64,000 nucleotides of DNA from Welwitschia mirabilis. Lineage: Eukaryota; Gnetophyta; Gnetopsida; Welwitschiales. The stretch spans positions 71,291,697 through 71,355,696 of the forward strand of contig JBOZIK010000001.1 in NCBI GenBank assembly GCA_051453625.1. Direction: 5' to 3'. Below are positions 35,377 through 47,478 of this stretch, one piece after another. The notes below the pieces were generated by a model that saw nothing but the letters and a program-made list of their open reading frames with translations, was not told where the DNA came from and searched no databases. Every line of letters starts with the position of its first letter. Position 1 is the stretch's first letter. A program made the position numbers and the translations under genes.

Positions 35377-36728
35377 TGTTATAGTATGAATTTATACAAT
35401 CCTGAAGTCCTTTAGGTAAACTTGTAAATCAAATTACTTACAAAAAAATACATACTAATATAGATGAAAGTTCATCTAAATGTAATAATCCCAACAAAGT
35501 CATTAGGCTCAAGGTTAGAGAATTGATTTTCAAATGTAGTTTTAGTCTTTTTATCTTTTAATAACTAAAAGTAAATAATAGAGTAAAATGCATTACAAAT
35601 TGAATGAATATGACATGCAAATGGAAGTGGAATGAATTCTATTGGATCCCAATCCTTTTATCATAAGAACTAGCTTTGTATAATCCAAATAAATTAAGAA
35701 GAGTACTTAACTAATTCCTAATCAATGTGAACTATAAGATATACCAAATAGAATATGAAATGCAATGTGAAATGGAAATGGAATAACAATGCAAATCTAA
35801 ACTAACTAAAGTTAACCTTAACAAAGGTTATCATTATGATCTAAATAAATTACAAAATTATTTCTTAGACTATAACCAACTTAAACCATAAGGGACATAA
35901 ACATAATTAAGTAAAAGAATAATTGTATTGATTCAAAGAACTTTACTTCTACTTATAACAAAGTAGCAGCACCTTAATGGAAAGACTCAGCCTAACACCA
36001 AGGAAACTTCTCTTTGTAGCTAGGGCATGGATCTCTTGTCCTTTAATCTTCTATTATAAGCATATTGAATATAAAAGATGAATTAGAAGTAAGGACAAGG
36101 AAGGTATTTATAGTTTTACATTCAAAGTTCTAGAATCATAATCCTAGAAGTCAGAGAAGAAACCCTAGTAGTCCAAGTGGGGTACACGACCTTATTATAA
36201 GATAATTTAATCTGGCCTATACAAAATAGTTATCATCTTGACTATCATAGGGATGATAATGGGAATTATGCCTCTTTATAATAGATAATTAATTAGCTTC
36301 TAGCTCCAAAATTAATCCCACACTTAGTTTCCAAATGTTTCATTGTTCCTCATGTTGTGGGAATGACAATGGAGATAACCCCTTCTTTAAAAAGGTACTT
36401 CATTGAATCTAAGATCTAGTTCAAATTGCTATTGTAATATATCAATATAGCACTATAATCCCCTCTATTATGTGGATGACAATGGGGATGACACCCTTCT
36501 AAACATCCTTAGATAAAGCAAATCAGCCTTCTTCATCATTAATCTTCCTCCAACATACTAAGTATCAGAACATGCCTGAAATGCCTCGAATTATGTTAAT
36601 AATTACATGTTTCCATGATTATTTCATTGACTCTTCATAATCATCAAAATTACATCCAAACATCTATAAATATCCTACAATATTACTCTAAATACATCAT
36701 TAAATTCACACAAATTGGTATTGCAACA
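35377..36728 (-). repeat. 5' LTR of element E (1,352 bp)
   Basis: On the plus strand it starts TGTTATAGTATGAATTTATA and ends TTGGTATTGCAACA. A minus-strand TATA box lies at 36105-36112. It aligns with 28189-29517. Confidence 0.8.
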
Positions 36729-36733
36729 CTATC

Positions 36734-37340
36734 ATTCCTCCCTTTATAGTTTAACATAAAATCTACCTTTAAGATAATGCTAAACTAGTTAAGTAACCCT
36801 AATGAAGGCTTAATCTAATACTTAAGCAAGTAGTAAAGCATGAGATTATTAAACTAATGGCTGTCAAGGTTAGCTATGATATATTGGATAGTAAGTGGAT
36901 TAGTCCCTTAACGATAGTACCTAAGAAGATTAAAAAGTAAAGGATGTGCATTTACTTTAGAAAACTTAATAAAGTCACTAAGAAGGATCATTTCCTACTA
37001 TCCTTTCTAGATTAATTACTTGATAGAATTTAAGGACATGTACTATACTATTTTCTTCATGGGTATAGTAGCTACAAGCAAGTCTTCATTGCTAGTAAGA
37101 CTTAAGCAAAAGTCAATCTTTACTTTCCCCTTTAGAATCTTCACCCGAAGAATGTCCTTTGGATCTAATAAGGCTCCTAGAACTATTTAACATGTAATGG
37201 TGGGTATTTTTTAATAGAGGATTTCATTAATATTTTTAGGTATAACTTCTCAGTCATTGACAAAACATTTGAACAAATCATGAAAAGGTTAGAGATCATA
37301 TTAGATTAATGTATAAAAAGTGTTCTACATTAATTTGGGA
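36734..37340 (+). pseudogene. Reverse transcriptase of element B
   Basis: Decayed Ty3/gypsy RT. Visible parts are KWISPLTIVPKK (near 36895), RMCIYFRKLNKVTKKDHF (near 36945), a YKQVFIA stretch (near 37075), and RMSFGSNKAPRTI then HVMVGIF (near 37150-37215). The YxDD region is not intact. It continues the B coding sequence interrupted by E; the start of RT lies at the insertion site. Confidence 0.75.
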
Positions 37341-37549
37341 GAGAAGTTTCTTTCTTATCAACAATGGAATTATTTTATGTCACCACATTTCTAGTGAAAG
37401 AATTAGGATGAAATCTATAAAAGTAGATATTATTTGAAACTTTAATCCTCTAACTATTTTAAATAAGTTAGATCTTTACTTGATCATACCAGTTTTTATC
37501 ACCATTTCATCCAAGACTATGCCAATATTTGTACATCCCTTTACTCATT

Positions 37550-38070
37550 ACTTGAAGAAGAAGCTGCATTTGATTGGGATAACTCCTACTAGCTTTCTTT
37601 TGAAAAACTTAAAGATAAAATCTCTTCTAAATCTATTGTAATGATACTTAATTAGACTAAGGACTTTAAACTTATATGTAATGCAAACATCTTTGTTATG
37701 AATGAGTCCTTAATCAAAAATACGAAAAAGATTTAAATTCATATTGCACCTTAGTAAAACATTTTCTAAGGCCTAAAGCAATTACACTACTAATGAAAAA
37801 TAAGTTCTTACCATCATCTTTTATCTTAATCATCTTAGACAGTAAATTCTTAGTTTTTATACCAATGTTTGCATGGATTAAATAGCTATATGTTACCTAA
37901 TGATTAAGAGGGGTCCTCGTACTAGACTTGTTAGGTGAATCCTTCTTATGTAAGAATCTAATATTACTATCATTAAGAAGGCTAGGAAACATAATAGTAT
38001 TGTAGATCACTTATCTTTACTTTCTTATTCTCTTAATAAACTTTTAATTAATGATTTTTTTTCTAATGAA
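37550..38070 (+). pseudogene. RNase H of element B
   Basis: The frame contains AFDWDNSY (near 37566), FEKLKDKISS (near 37600) and FKLICNANIFVMN (near 37668), where the usual Asp of CDAS is Asn, one G-to-A away. The later segment RTRLVR ... NSIVDHLS (near 37920-38015) matches the end of RNase H in Athila-type elements. Confidence 0.65.
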
Positions 38071-38149
38071 TAACTCTTTACTATTAAACAACTCTCTATC
38101 ACGTCCTCTACTCATCCTTGGTTTGTTAACATTATGAATTATCTTATTA

Positions 38150-39370
38150 CCATAAAGACATCTTAAAATCAGATTCATAACCAATGAAAATCATTTCTCC
38201 ATAGAATTGATGATTATGAGTGGAATGAATCTATTTTTTACCATAAGTGCAAAGATCAAATCAGGAATAAATATGTGTCAGAATGGGAAAAGCTTAACAT
38301 ACTTAATCCTTTCATGATAGTTTATGTGCAAAGAACTTTAGTGAATAAAAGACTATAATAAAAATTCATTCATTTTGATTTCTATTAATTTATTATTTTT
38401 AAAGATACTTTTAACTTTATTATAAGGTGATGCTTGTCAATATTATATTAGTCTAACTCACTTTCAAAGTATGCCTATTAAACCTATCCTTATATAACCT
38501 TTTAACTAGTATGGGACTAACATATAAGTCCTATTAAACCACCCTTTTATAATAAAAACTATATCTTAGTAACTATTAATAATGTTAATAAGTGATTTGA
38601 AGTTATTCCTACTACTACTAATGATGCTTAAAATATCTATAATTTTGTCTAAATTTATATCTTTTAGCACTTTGATTTCTCTAGAATCAAGATTAGTGAT
38701 CAAACAACTCATTTTATTAATTATCTTTTTTCAAAACTTCTCATATCCATTGGAATTGAACATCAAATTTCCTATGATTATTACCCCCCATCTAATGCCT
38801 AAACTAAAAATGCAAATAGGGAAATTAAGAATATTATCTAAAAACTTGTCTTTATCAATAAGAAAACTTTAGTTTCTAAACTCAATGATGTTCTTAGGAC
38901 TTATTATACTACTTGGCAAAATTCTCTTAGCTTTTGACCATATGAACTTATGTATGAAAAATTTTCTGTCTTGCTAGTTTATGTTTGCTATAACTTTTAT
39001 TATTTTACCCATCAACTTAATTTTGTAAACTTAGATGAAAATATTAGAACTTGATTAGTCCTACTTCATCACTTAGATGAAAAATGTACTCATGTCATAC
39101 ATCATCAACTCATTTATAAAGTGCAACCCAAGTTTAAATATAAAAAAACGTTAATTCATAAGCAATTTGAACTAGCTCAACTAGTTTTTTTAATATAATA
39201 CCTAGGTTAATATTTTAAATAATAAATTAACCTCTAAATGGTTAAGTCCTTATCTTTTAAAAAAATTACATTCTAATGGCTTAATTAAAATCTTTGGTCC
39301 AAACACTAGGAAAATTTAAAAGGTTAATGAATAAAGGTTAAAAATCTATGAGTCACCTATCAATTAAATC
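38150..39370 (+). pseudogene. Integrase of element B
   Basis: The N-terminal part shows FYHKCKDQIRNKY (near 38240) from the zinc-binding region. The core shows SDQTTHFINYLFSKLL (near 38697), with the second catalytic Asp, and NANREIKNI (near 38812), with the Glu. YYTTWQNSLSF and YELMYEK follow (38905-38960), then HHQLIYK (near 39105), and a tail ending KVNE-stop-RLKIYE (near 39320). This wording is characteristic of Athila/Tat-type gypsy integrases. Stops and a shift inactivate it. The open frame 38582-38872 is an out-of-frame shadow. Confidence 0.8.
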
Positions 39371-39689
39371 TTGAACATCATAAAATTACTTATTTTAGAA
39401 GATGTTCTTAATTAATAGGAATTCCTTTCTATTATTATTTAAATTCTTCCTTAGCTAATTCCTTTAGTTAATATCATGCTATTACTTGAGCATCATTTAT
39501 TTAACTTATGTATTATTTTATGAAGTTATCATGACTAGAAATCTTTTACTTGGAAATTTTAAAGTGATAAAATTGAATTCACTCAATCCTAAGATATTTA
39601 TATGTTTATAAAGTTCATTTTAAAGGAAAACTTCTTGGTTCTTTTATTCTCACTTAATAATATGAATTTTTAGTTGTTAGAGTAAACAA
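39371..39689 (+). other. Spacer between integrase and conserved block in B
   Basis: Non-coding. It aligns with 17241-17689 of A and the start of the window in Z. Confidence 0.5.
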
Positions 39690-39920
39690 CATGATCACCA
39701 TAATGTCTCACTACATCAGGGTAAATTGTCATGAGAGGAATATTTGATAATATTTGTAGTTATAGGACTTCTCTAGGAGGTTAGTTAGTGATGCCTCATG
39801 GGATTTTACTTCTCTGATAGTAGTTACACTCCTCTTATCATGGTAATAGTTATCACTAAGAGGCTATGAGATCAGTAATGTCCCTAATGTTATTACATGC
39901 ATTATTTATTTCATAGACTT
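39690..39920 (+). repeat. Conserved non-coding block, copy in B
   Basis: Contains TAATGTCTCACTACATCAGG, TAGTTACACTCCTCTTATCA and TGAGATCAGTAATGTCCCTA. Presence in a pol-carrying element and in ORF-X elements shows that the block is common to both families. Confidence 0.75.
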
Positions 39921-41515
39921 ATTGTGCATATAGTATAGCCACATAATCATTTTACATTTTAGGATTATAGTGTGTTTTAAGAGTGTAAGTAGATGAGTTT
40001 ATCTCTAAACAATTTTTAATTTTATCATTTATTAATTGAAAACTACTTGACATCATCATAAGCATTTCTTATTCAAGTAATACTTTATGAATTTTTTACA
40101 TCATGTCATGCATCATCAATCAAGTGATTTTATAATTTCTACCAAGGGAACTTTATTAAGCTATAATTTATGATAGGTAAATAATCTTCTTCATGTTCCT
40201 AGTTATCTATTTTTTACTTTTAATTTTTCCTAGTCATTTTTCTTGGTATTTCAAAGTTATTTCCTTACTTTTTCATCATAATACTTAGGAATTCATCATT
40301 TAATAGTTTTCTTATTATTTTATTTCACTCACAAGTTTTATTTATAGGGGTTGACTTTCCTTTAGCACTTTAATTAATGACATTTTTTTAGTTGATGATG
40401 ACATTTCTCCCATATGTTCATTTAGCATCTTTTTAAATTTTGATATATCTACCTGCTAATATTAAATGATTTTGAGTTTGGAAATATTTAGGAATTTTTC
40501 TTAGCATTACTTCTTCATACTTGGTACATTATCATTATCATATTCTTCCACCTTTTTCTCTTGCCTTGAGTTATTCCAAATTTTAGCTCCTTTACCCAAT
40601 ATCTTTCAATTATTTCTTGGACTTTATAATAACTTTCTAATGCCTTACTATGCTATTTTCAACTTAGACTTCAATTTTTCCAAAAATTTTGATACATTTG
40701 CTATCTACATGATCATTTAGACAATAGTAAGAATGAAGAACCAATATTTTTAAGAGTCCTCTTAGGACTATTGTCTAGATGACATGATGGATACTAGTGC
40801 ATTAAAAGCATAAACCCTATTTTTCCTTGTCTTTTTTCATGATTTCAAGACCAATTCAGACCATTTTCTTGTAAGGAAATCATTTCTTTATGGTTCACTA
40901 GCAATTTTAACACATTGTTTAATTAGATTAGATCTAAAAATTTTCTTTTTTAACATTTTTGTTTTTTAAAGTGAGGTATGTTTTATCTCCTCTAATTATT
41001 TTTATTCATTTCTCTCATTTCTAAACCTTTTGGAGTATAGTCTTTACTTATAATATTTAGTTTTTCATTCTTATCATTTTAGGTAGATGAATTTAAACTT
41101 CACTATGTATTTTATGAAAAAACTAAATTTATTGATCTTATGAGACAAAATTAGGGTTTTACTTTTGAACACAATTTTCTCTTAGACCATTCAATGAAAT
41201 GTAGTAATGTTTATAGTTAAATGATTAGTGCAATGAACTACATTTATGGTAGATTAGTTTTTTAGTTTAGGCATTTTTATATTACACCTATGTAAGGCCC
41301 ACTTGATTCACTCACTTGCATTCAAAATTGTATTTTTTGCTTTTCCTTTATATGTTAGCGTAATATGAGATGTATTGATTTACATGTGTGAGATATGACA
41401 TATTTTTGAGATACTTTTGAGAAAAAGTTTTAATTATGGGGATCATTGTAAAATTTCATGATATACATATGTAACATACTAATATGATTGTGATTTCACA
41501 TTATTTATATGATGT
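39921..41515 (+). other. AT-rich spacer in B
   Basis: No gene is seen. It aligns in parts with 473-1989 of Z. Palindromic modules lie near 40690-40735 and 40763-40800. Confidence 0.5.
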
Positions 41516-42790
41516 GCAATTAGTAGGCCATGTACTAGACAACAACATCACCAAGTTGAGATAGAGGCTAAGTCTTTAACTCAAGAAGCACATGGACCAC
41601 TTATACCACTAGTTATTTAGGGGATCAAGATTGAGGCAATTCATCCCTCTTCTCATTAGGCTCTATCATAGTTTATATATAATATAACAATCAGCGTTGA
41701 TAGGTATTTTGATGATTTAATTAGTAGGATTAAGCCTAAGGTAGATCGTAGATTGATAGATGTTTGTAAACAATGGATTTTGAATGCACATAGAGCCTAT
41801 TATACATTAGAGATCAGAAAATTTTATAATATCATGCACATGAAGTAAAAACCGAATGTGGATAGATAGATGGGGGATATGATTACTATTCATGGACATG
41901 AGGTATCTATTCTTCTGGGGCATATTGAAGTTGTTATAGAATTAGAAGTCCTTGGAAGCACCCATATATACTTTGTAAGAGGTATAAAGAAGTGTAACAC
42001 ATATGATTTAGCACTTGATATTAAACTAGATGTGATAGGAGACAAGTAAGAAGTATTGGTAATCCATTTGATACTAACATATAAGATCCTTCACAAAAGG
42101 CTAATTCATAACATTGAAACATCATTTCATGATAGTTATTACATGGTGGCTCACTTACAAATCTTAGTAATATTTAGGAAAGTGAAGCATATGGATCCAA
42201 CCTCATTCATATGGAGGAGGTTATGAGCCATAGTGGAGGCATAACATATATAGATACTAGGATAACTGTGCCTTATTTCTGCAATCTTGCATTGATTTAG
42301 TATTCTAGAGCTAATAAGTAAATAATAAGTATCTTATTTATAGACTTTGATATGATACTTGTAGAACATAAACATCTAGATCCTTAAAGAGATAAAGAGA
42401 TAATAGATTAGGAGACCTGTAGTCAGATCATAATAGAGTAGTTATAGGCTCTTCTTGTAGGTGTAGTCCAAGAGATTTAGGAGATTGTTGACTAAGGTTT
42501 TATAGAGTTATAGTAGAGATTGACTATAGTGGAGAATAGAATAACTTTGACTAAGTGATATATTTAAAAATTTAGAGCATAAATGATAGTTGTAAGAGAT
42601 TGAGTAATGCATATTGAGTAGAGTATTATAACTAAACTTTCAAAGGTAGTAGATGTTTAATAAGAGAATATGACACACACTATTTCAGTAACTCTCAATG
42701 CATACTTCCTAGTTGAGGAGGAGTATCCTCCCTTTCCACCTCCACCTATGAACTCCCATGTAGACTTCACTATAACACCATGAGGTAAGT
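41516..42790 (+). pseudogene. Third ORF of element B
   Basis: Aligns at protein level with the third ORF of Z and H through many stops. Landmarks are EIRKFYNIM (near 41812), a hydrophobic LGHIEVVIELEVLGS stretch (near 41918), YDLALDIKLDVIGDK (near 42004), LTYKILHKRLIHNI (near 42072) and PTSFIWRRL (near 42198). The position between pol and the polypurine tract is that of the Athila third ORF, and its function is not established. No clear membrane anchor is visible, so I do not call it envelope. Confidence 0.6.
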
Positions 42791-43276
42791 GATGTTTTGA
42801 TTATCTCTAATGTATTTACCCCTTATGAATTATTCTTAAAGCTCACTAATTAATTTATACCATCATTTTGAATTATCTTTGTCTTTTATTATACATATAA
42901 ATCATTTTTTTGAGTTATCATGATTATAGTTTATGAGGATTTTTGTGTATGACATTTAACTTCTATTTTTATAATGTGATAAATGTTTTAAGTTGAGGGA
43001 TAAGGTAGATTATATTACATTAATTTTTCTCTAATGATTATGTTTATGAGAACTTAACTTTAACTTATTATTTCCATGATCATTCAGATAACAAGATAGA
43101 TGATATCCTTGTTACACATCCAATAGATGTAATACATTAGATCACTAGTTTTTAATATTTAATCCTATATGCTACAGGTTTCTAAACTTGATTTATATTT
43201 TCTAGTTAATATTTATCTTAGTCATTTTAGCTCATAATTTGTAGTTGTTCACTTACTTTGTTAGGAACTAATAAGG
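42791..43276 (+). other. 3' non-coding region of B
   Basis: No gene is seen. One palindromic module lies near 43075-43115. Confidence 0.5.
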
Positions 43277-43290
43277 CTAAGTGGGGGGGC
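43277..43290 (+). other. Polypurine tract of B
   Basis: CTAAGTGGGGGGG precedes the LTR TG at 43293. This is the best preserved polypurine tract in the window. Confidence 0.8.
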
Positions 43291-43292
43291 TA

Positions 43293-44586
43293 TGTTTTGA
43301 TGACAAATTATATATATTTGATGGGGGTATTTTGAGTACTTTTACAAGAAATCTAGAAATATTTTGATGAAGTTCTAATGATTATGGAGAACTAATGAAA
43401 CAATCACAAAAACATGCAAATTCTTAGTATGTTTGGATGCATTTAGGGTAGATTCTAACACTTAAAATTTTGAAGAGAAACCTACTAATTCAAGAGGATG
43501 ATTTTCCTTAATTGAAGAACTTAGGAGGATGCCATCCACATGGTAACCCAGATGAGATTAACTAGATGATAGTACATTTAAAACTAACAAGGATGCTAAG
43601 ATGGATCAGACTAGAAACTAAAAAGTCATATTTTGTTATCGAGTGTTATTTCCATAATCCTATAAATAATAATCAAGATTACACTTACTTTATATGATAA
43701 TGAATACAATAAGGTGTCACATGATTGTTTTGAGCTACTAGGATTTCATTTATGACTTTTAGGTTTTATTTGAAGAATCTTTCATGTGGACCTATAAATA
43801 CCCATTTGCACTTACTTCCATTTTACCATTTGTTATATCAAAAATCTTATGACAGAAGATTAAAGGATAAGATTCCATCCTATCTATAGAGAGGAGTATT
43901 TCTTAGTATTAGACTATATAGAGAGGAGTCTTTCTTAGTATTAGACTATGTATCATCTATTAAGGTACTACTACTTTAGAAGTACATGCTTTATTCATAA
44001 TTATTAAAAAGGTTGATTTATTTTGATTGTGTATCTCCCTTATGATTTATGTTGATTATGATTTCCTGAGAACTTTATAGTTGATCTATATCATAAGAAA
44101 AGCCTATGATAGATTGATATTATTAGTTTAGTACTTACATTCCATTTCATATTACATTTTCATAACTATAGTAGTTGCATTTATCTATATTCTATTCGAT
44201 GTGTCTCATAAATTACATTGGTTAGGGTTAAGTAACAGTTAGTTTTTAATTGATTTAGATTATAAGGGTTGATCTTAATGATAGTAGATTGGTAATTGAA
44301 TAGATCTAATATTTAGAGTTATTTTATTTGCATCTCATTTATAAGTATTGCATTAGCCTTTATCTTGCATTGTATTTTTGCATTATTCTTGTTGCATTTA
44401 CTTAAATAGAAAAAGACTAAAAATACTTCATTAAAATTAATTCTCTAACTTTCAACCTAGTGCCTTTGATAGATTCCAACATTTGAGTTAACTTCTAATT
44501 ATACTAGCATGTATTTTATACAAGTATTTATGATTGAGAGGTATTTGCTTAAGTACTTAACGATTAAACAAATACATACCACAACA
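43293..44586 (+). repeat. 3' LTR of element B (1,294 bp)
   Basis: It starts TGTTTTGATGAC and ends CATACCACAACA. A TATAAATA box lies at 43793-43800. It contains a 32-bp tandem duplication (43886-43949) that is not seen in the 5' LTR. Confidence 0.8.
43886..43949 (+). repeat. 32-bp tandem duplication in the B 3' LTR
   Basis: Copies 43886-43917 and 43918-43949 differ at one base (GAGTATTT versus GAGTCTTT). The 5' LTR has a single copy at the equivalent place (near 24262), so the duplication followed insertion. Confidence 0.85.
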
Positions 44587-45036
44587 TAAGGGAAAATTAG
44601 TTTTAGCATGAACATCTTATATGGGCTTAGAGAACTTGATCATAAATTGATGGATTATACTCCTTAAGTAATATCATTATTGATTGATGACACTTTTAAT
44701 TATTGATACATATTATGCTCTAATATTTCTACCATCATTTTCAGATCACTGTTGATTATTGGTACATTATTCAAATGCTATGGTAAAATATTATTTATAA
44801 TTAACGCACTATTATTATCATATCTTACTTAATTCATTGTTAATTTTCTTGAATGAAATTATTTAATGATTATGTATCTTTTTTAATTAGTACTCTACCT
44901 ATTTATTTATGTAGATAATCATTGTTTTAATAAAAAATGATCATGTGCTTTTCTCTATTATCTCAAATTAGTTGATTAAATAAGATTAGACTAACAAGAT
45001 TTTTCAAGCTTTGGACATCATTAAAAAGGTGGAGAT
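44587..45036 (+). other. 3' non-coding end and polypurine tract of the copia element
   Basis: Non-coding sequence resumes after B. It ends in a purine run, AAAAAGGTGGAGA (45024-45035), directly before TTTTGG, the position of the TGTTGG that starts SIRE-type LTRs. This supports linking 5856-9960, 10606-10899, 22239-23651 and this piece as one copia element. Confidence 0.6.
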
Positions 45037-46530
45037 TTTTGGTAAAGTTCCAATTTTAATGATTTTACTTATTAAATAATATTATTCTATTATGTAGTTA
45101 GGTTAAATTAAAGGAAACAAGATCACAAAAAAAATAAGTTCATATTAGGCCTCAAAGATCATATCTTGTAGAAAGTTCAACTCATGTTTCTTAAATGCCA
45201 AATCCTAATTAACTAAAGATGTTTGTAACATTAAAGATGTCTATTAAAAAGACATCTATACATTTAAAGACATCTATGGGAAATATGTTTATATAATCAA
45301 AGACATAATGAAGATGACTATATTGGACCAAGGATCTAACACAGAGGAAAGATGTTAACATAGTTAAAGACATCTATACTAAATTGGAATAGGTAACAGG
45401 GATAATTTAAACTTTAATTACTTATTTAAATTCCAAGAAAGAAATCAGGTTTTTCATTACATATTTATGATAACAAAGGGTTAGAGATTTTATAGCTTAC
45501 GTTTCATCAAAGTTTGGGCACTTTAACTAAAGACATCTTCCATGTTAAAGATGTCTAACTGATAAAAGATGTCTACTATTTTAAAGATATCTATGCAAAA
45601 AGTTCATAGAAAATAAAATAGATGTTATGCACCTAATTCTCAGTCATTTCTATTCATTATATAGTAGTTACAACGTTTACATTTCTACTTTTTAAGATCA
45701 AATAGCAAGAAAGGCATCAAAAGATATAAAGGCATAGCCTAATGAATAGATATGAAGGAAGTAAGAAACGAATGCACATATGCATGCATAAATATATGGG
45801 TGATTAGATCTACTCATGGAGGATCAAGATATAATTTACAAGGAACTATCAAGAAACTACATCATTGATTCATTGTATCTTATAATATTGCATCATTCTT
45901 TTGCGCTTGTGGGTGATGACAACAAGAAAGAACTCAAGTGCTTCTTCAAAGATACATATTTTTAGGATTATTAATTTATTTATTGTTATTATTTGTTATA
46001 TTAAATTCATAGGCTATCACAATGTTAAATTTCATTTAAAAGCTAAATATGTCTTGTTAGGATTTCGTATTGTAAGGCATCCATTATATGGGTGTGCTTT
46101 TGTGAGTTCTTATGAGTAACTTTTGTTATTATATTATTGGATATTCTTAAGATGTGAAGAACGTGTTCCCTTATGAGGAGCATCTCACATTGTATTAGTG
46201 CTTGTGAGCAAATTTTTGATATTTTATTATTAGTTATCTCTGAGAAGAAGGGAGTGGCACCTTAAAAAGAATATTTCATTTTATATGTAAGGCTAGTGGT
46301 GCTTCAAAATAGCTATTTTTGTAGGTTAAGAATATTCACTATAATATGTGCTATTGTGATTTACATTATAAGGTTATTTTTTTCTTTTCTCATTGTACTA
46401 TCACTCATGAATCTTTTGATAAAGGCTTTTTGTAGTTGAATCTAGGTTTTAAAACTTTTATGAGGTATGGTTTTAAGATAAATTTTTGCTCTATCTCTAA
46501 GTGTGATAGAAAAGATAATTATGTAAGTTC
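45037..46530 (+). repeat. 3' LTR of the copia element (right end approximate)
   Basis: The start is set by the polypurine tract. The last part has a U5-like arrangement ending with GTTGAATCTAGGTTTT and TAAATTTTTGCTCTATCTC then AAGTGTGATAGA (to about 46510), a layout seen in SIRE-type LTRs. It contains seven GATGTCT/AGACATC words within 45215-45610. The exact right end and target duplication are not visible because minus-strand element G abuts it. The open frame 45901-46119 inside it is not conserved evidence of a gene. Confidence 0.55.
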
Positions 46531-46559
46531 TATGATAATTCATTTTTTTCTATTTATTT

Positions 46560-46780
46560 AAATGAGTAATAATTGTTCTATATCAATAATATGTTGAAAA
46601 TGATCTTCATAAGCTTCTTCTGAACATGTTAGATAAGCATTTAAGTTTTTTAATTATACATCTTATTGGCAACTAAATCTCTAAGTTTAACACTTATATT
46701 TGAATTAGATGTATTTGCATAATAATTTAACATGATTTATGTATTAGGAAATGATACTTTCTTTTGTTTTTACATTAAAT
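46560..46780 (-). pseudogene. Gag N-terminal fragment of element G
   Basis: The minus-strand translation contains SNSNISVKLRDLVANK near 46705-46655, matching SNSNINVILRDLIASK in B (25640-25690). The fragment stops at the truncation. Confidence 0.5.
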
Positions 46781-47455
46781 TCAAAATAGATGAAGAAAAA
46801 TGATTTACTTTTAAACTATTTCTTTCTTATGAAAATCTTTGAAATAATGAAAGCTAAAAAATCATCTTGATTAATTCTTGGAGTTATTTACATACCTAGA
46901 TGTCTATATGTAGATTAAGCTTAAAGTTAACTAGATCTTCTTTGATATTTTTCTTCATCAGGCTTCACTCCCTTTGATACTTATCTTTTTATCTAGTTTT
47001 ACCATGTCATTGCATGCTCAATAAGTGTTTTCATATGTCGTCTATATTATCATTTGGATGATTACTTAGATGACGTTTCATGAAAAATAAAAAACAACAA
47101 ATAGAAAATCAAAAAAACAAAAAATAGAAATAGAATTAAAGAAAAATATAATATTTATATGCCAATGTTATTAGGATAACAAAGGAGATGACATCAACTT
47201 TTTAGCAATGGGAAACCAAAGACAAAGATGTTAAAAAAACCTAGGAAAAATCCTAAACCTAGGTAATCATTCACTTATGTCATCTAGATAGTAGATAGGA
47301 TGCCAAACTCAAAAAATGTGAAATGAAAAACCAAAAATAAAGAAAAAATGAAATAAAAAACTACAATATGTATAATAAAAATACAATGCTATCACAAACA
47401 AATATCTAAATTAAAATCTAAGGCACTTTTCTGGATAACATCAATCCTTTATGGC

Positions 47456-47475
47456 CTTTTCTTAAAATGATGCTA
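47456..47475 (-). other. Primer-binding site of G (decayed tRNA-Asp type)
   Basis: The minus strand reads TAGCATCATTTTAAGAAAAG. The differences from the tRNA-Asp complement are mostly transitions, with two transversions. Confidence 0.6.
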
Positions 47476-47478
47476 AGA

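Larger units (their letters stand above)
28189..36728 (-). mobile_element. Element E: non-autonomous Athila-related element with ORF-X, inserted in B
   Basis: It lies on the minus strand between the protease and RT of B. Reading on that strand: 5' LTR (36728-35377), primer site (35373-35354), leader, ORF-X (about 34390-32381), integrase tail, conserved block (31268-31033), polypurine tract (about 29540-29518) and 3' LTR (29517-28189). The flanks are CTACT (28184-28188) and CTATC (36729-36733). Each is one C-to-T change from CTACC, so a decayed 5-bp target duplication is plausible. The total of 8.5 kb is similar to element I (8.7 kb). No pol core or third ORF is visible; the internal N runs total about 0.7 kb. 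Confidence 0.8.
23652..44586 (+). mobile_element. Element B: Athila-type Ty3/gypsy retrotransposon, interrupted by element E
   Basis: The order is 5' LTR (23652-24914), tRNA-Asp primer site (24918-24937), gag, protease, [E 28189-36728], RT, RNase H, integrase, conserved block, third ORF, polypurine tract and 3' LTR (43293-44586). Without E it is about 12.4 kb, in the range of Athila elements. Integrase lies after RT/RNase H, which defines Ty3/gypsy. All frames are broken. The flanking five bases are TTAGA (23647-23651) and TAAGG (44587-44591), only 3 of 5 identical, so the target duplication is decayed or unproven. It sits in the 3' part of the copia element. Confidence 0.85.

Noticed and set aside
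38582-38872. Plus-strand open frame of 96 codons
   Set aside because: It is out of frame with the integrase of B, whose core motifs are read in another frame across the same bases.
23647-44591. Target-site duplication for element B (TTAGA / TAAGG)
   Set aside because: Only three of five bases agree, so it cannot be told from chance.
45901-46119. Open frame of 72 codons
   Set aside because: It lies within the copia LTR near the predicted transcribed part, with no recognised domain or conservation.
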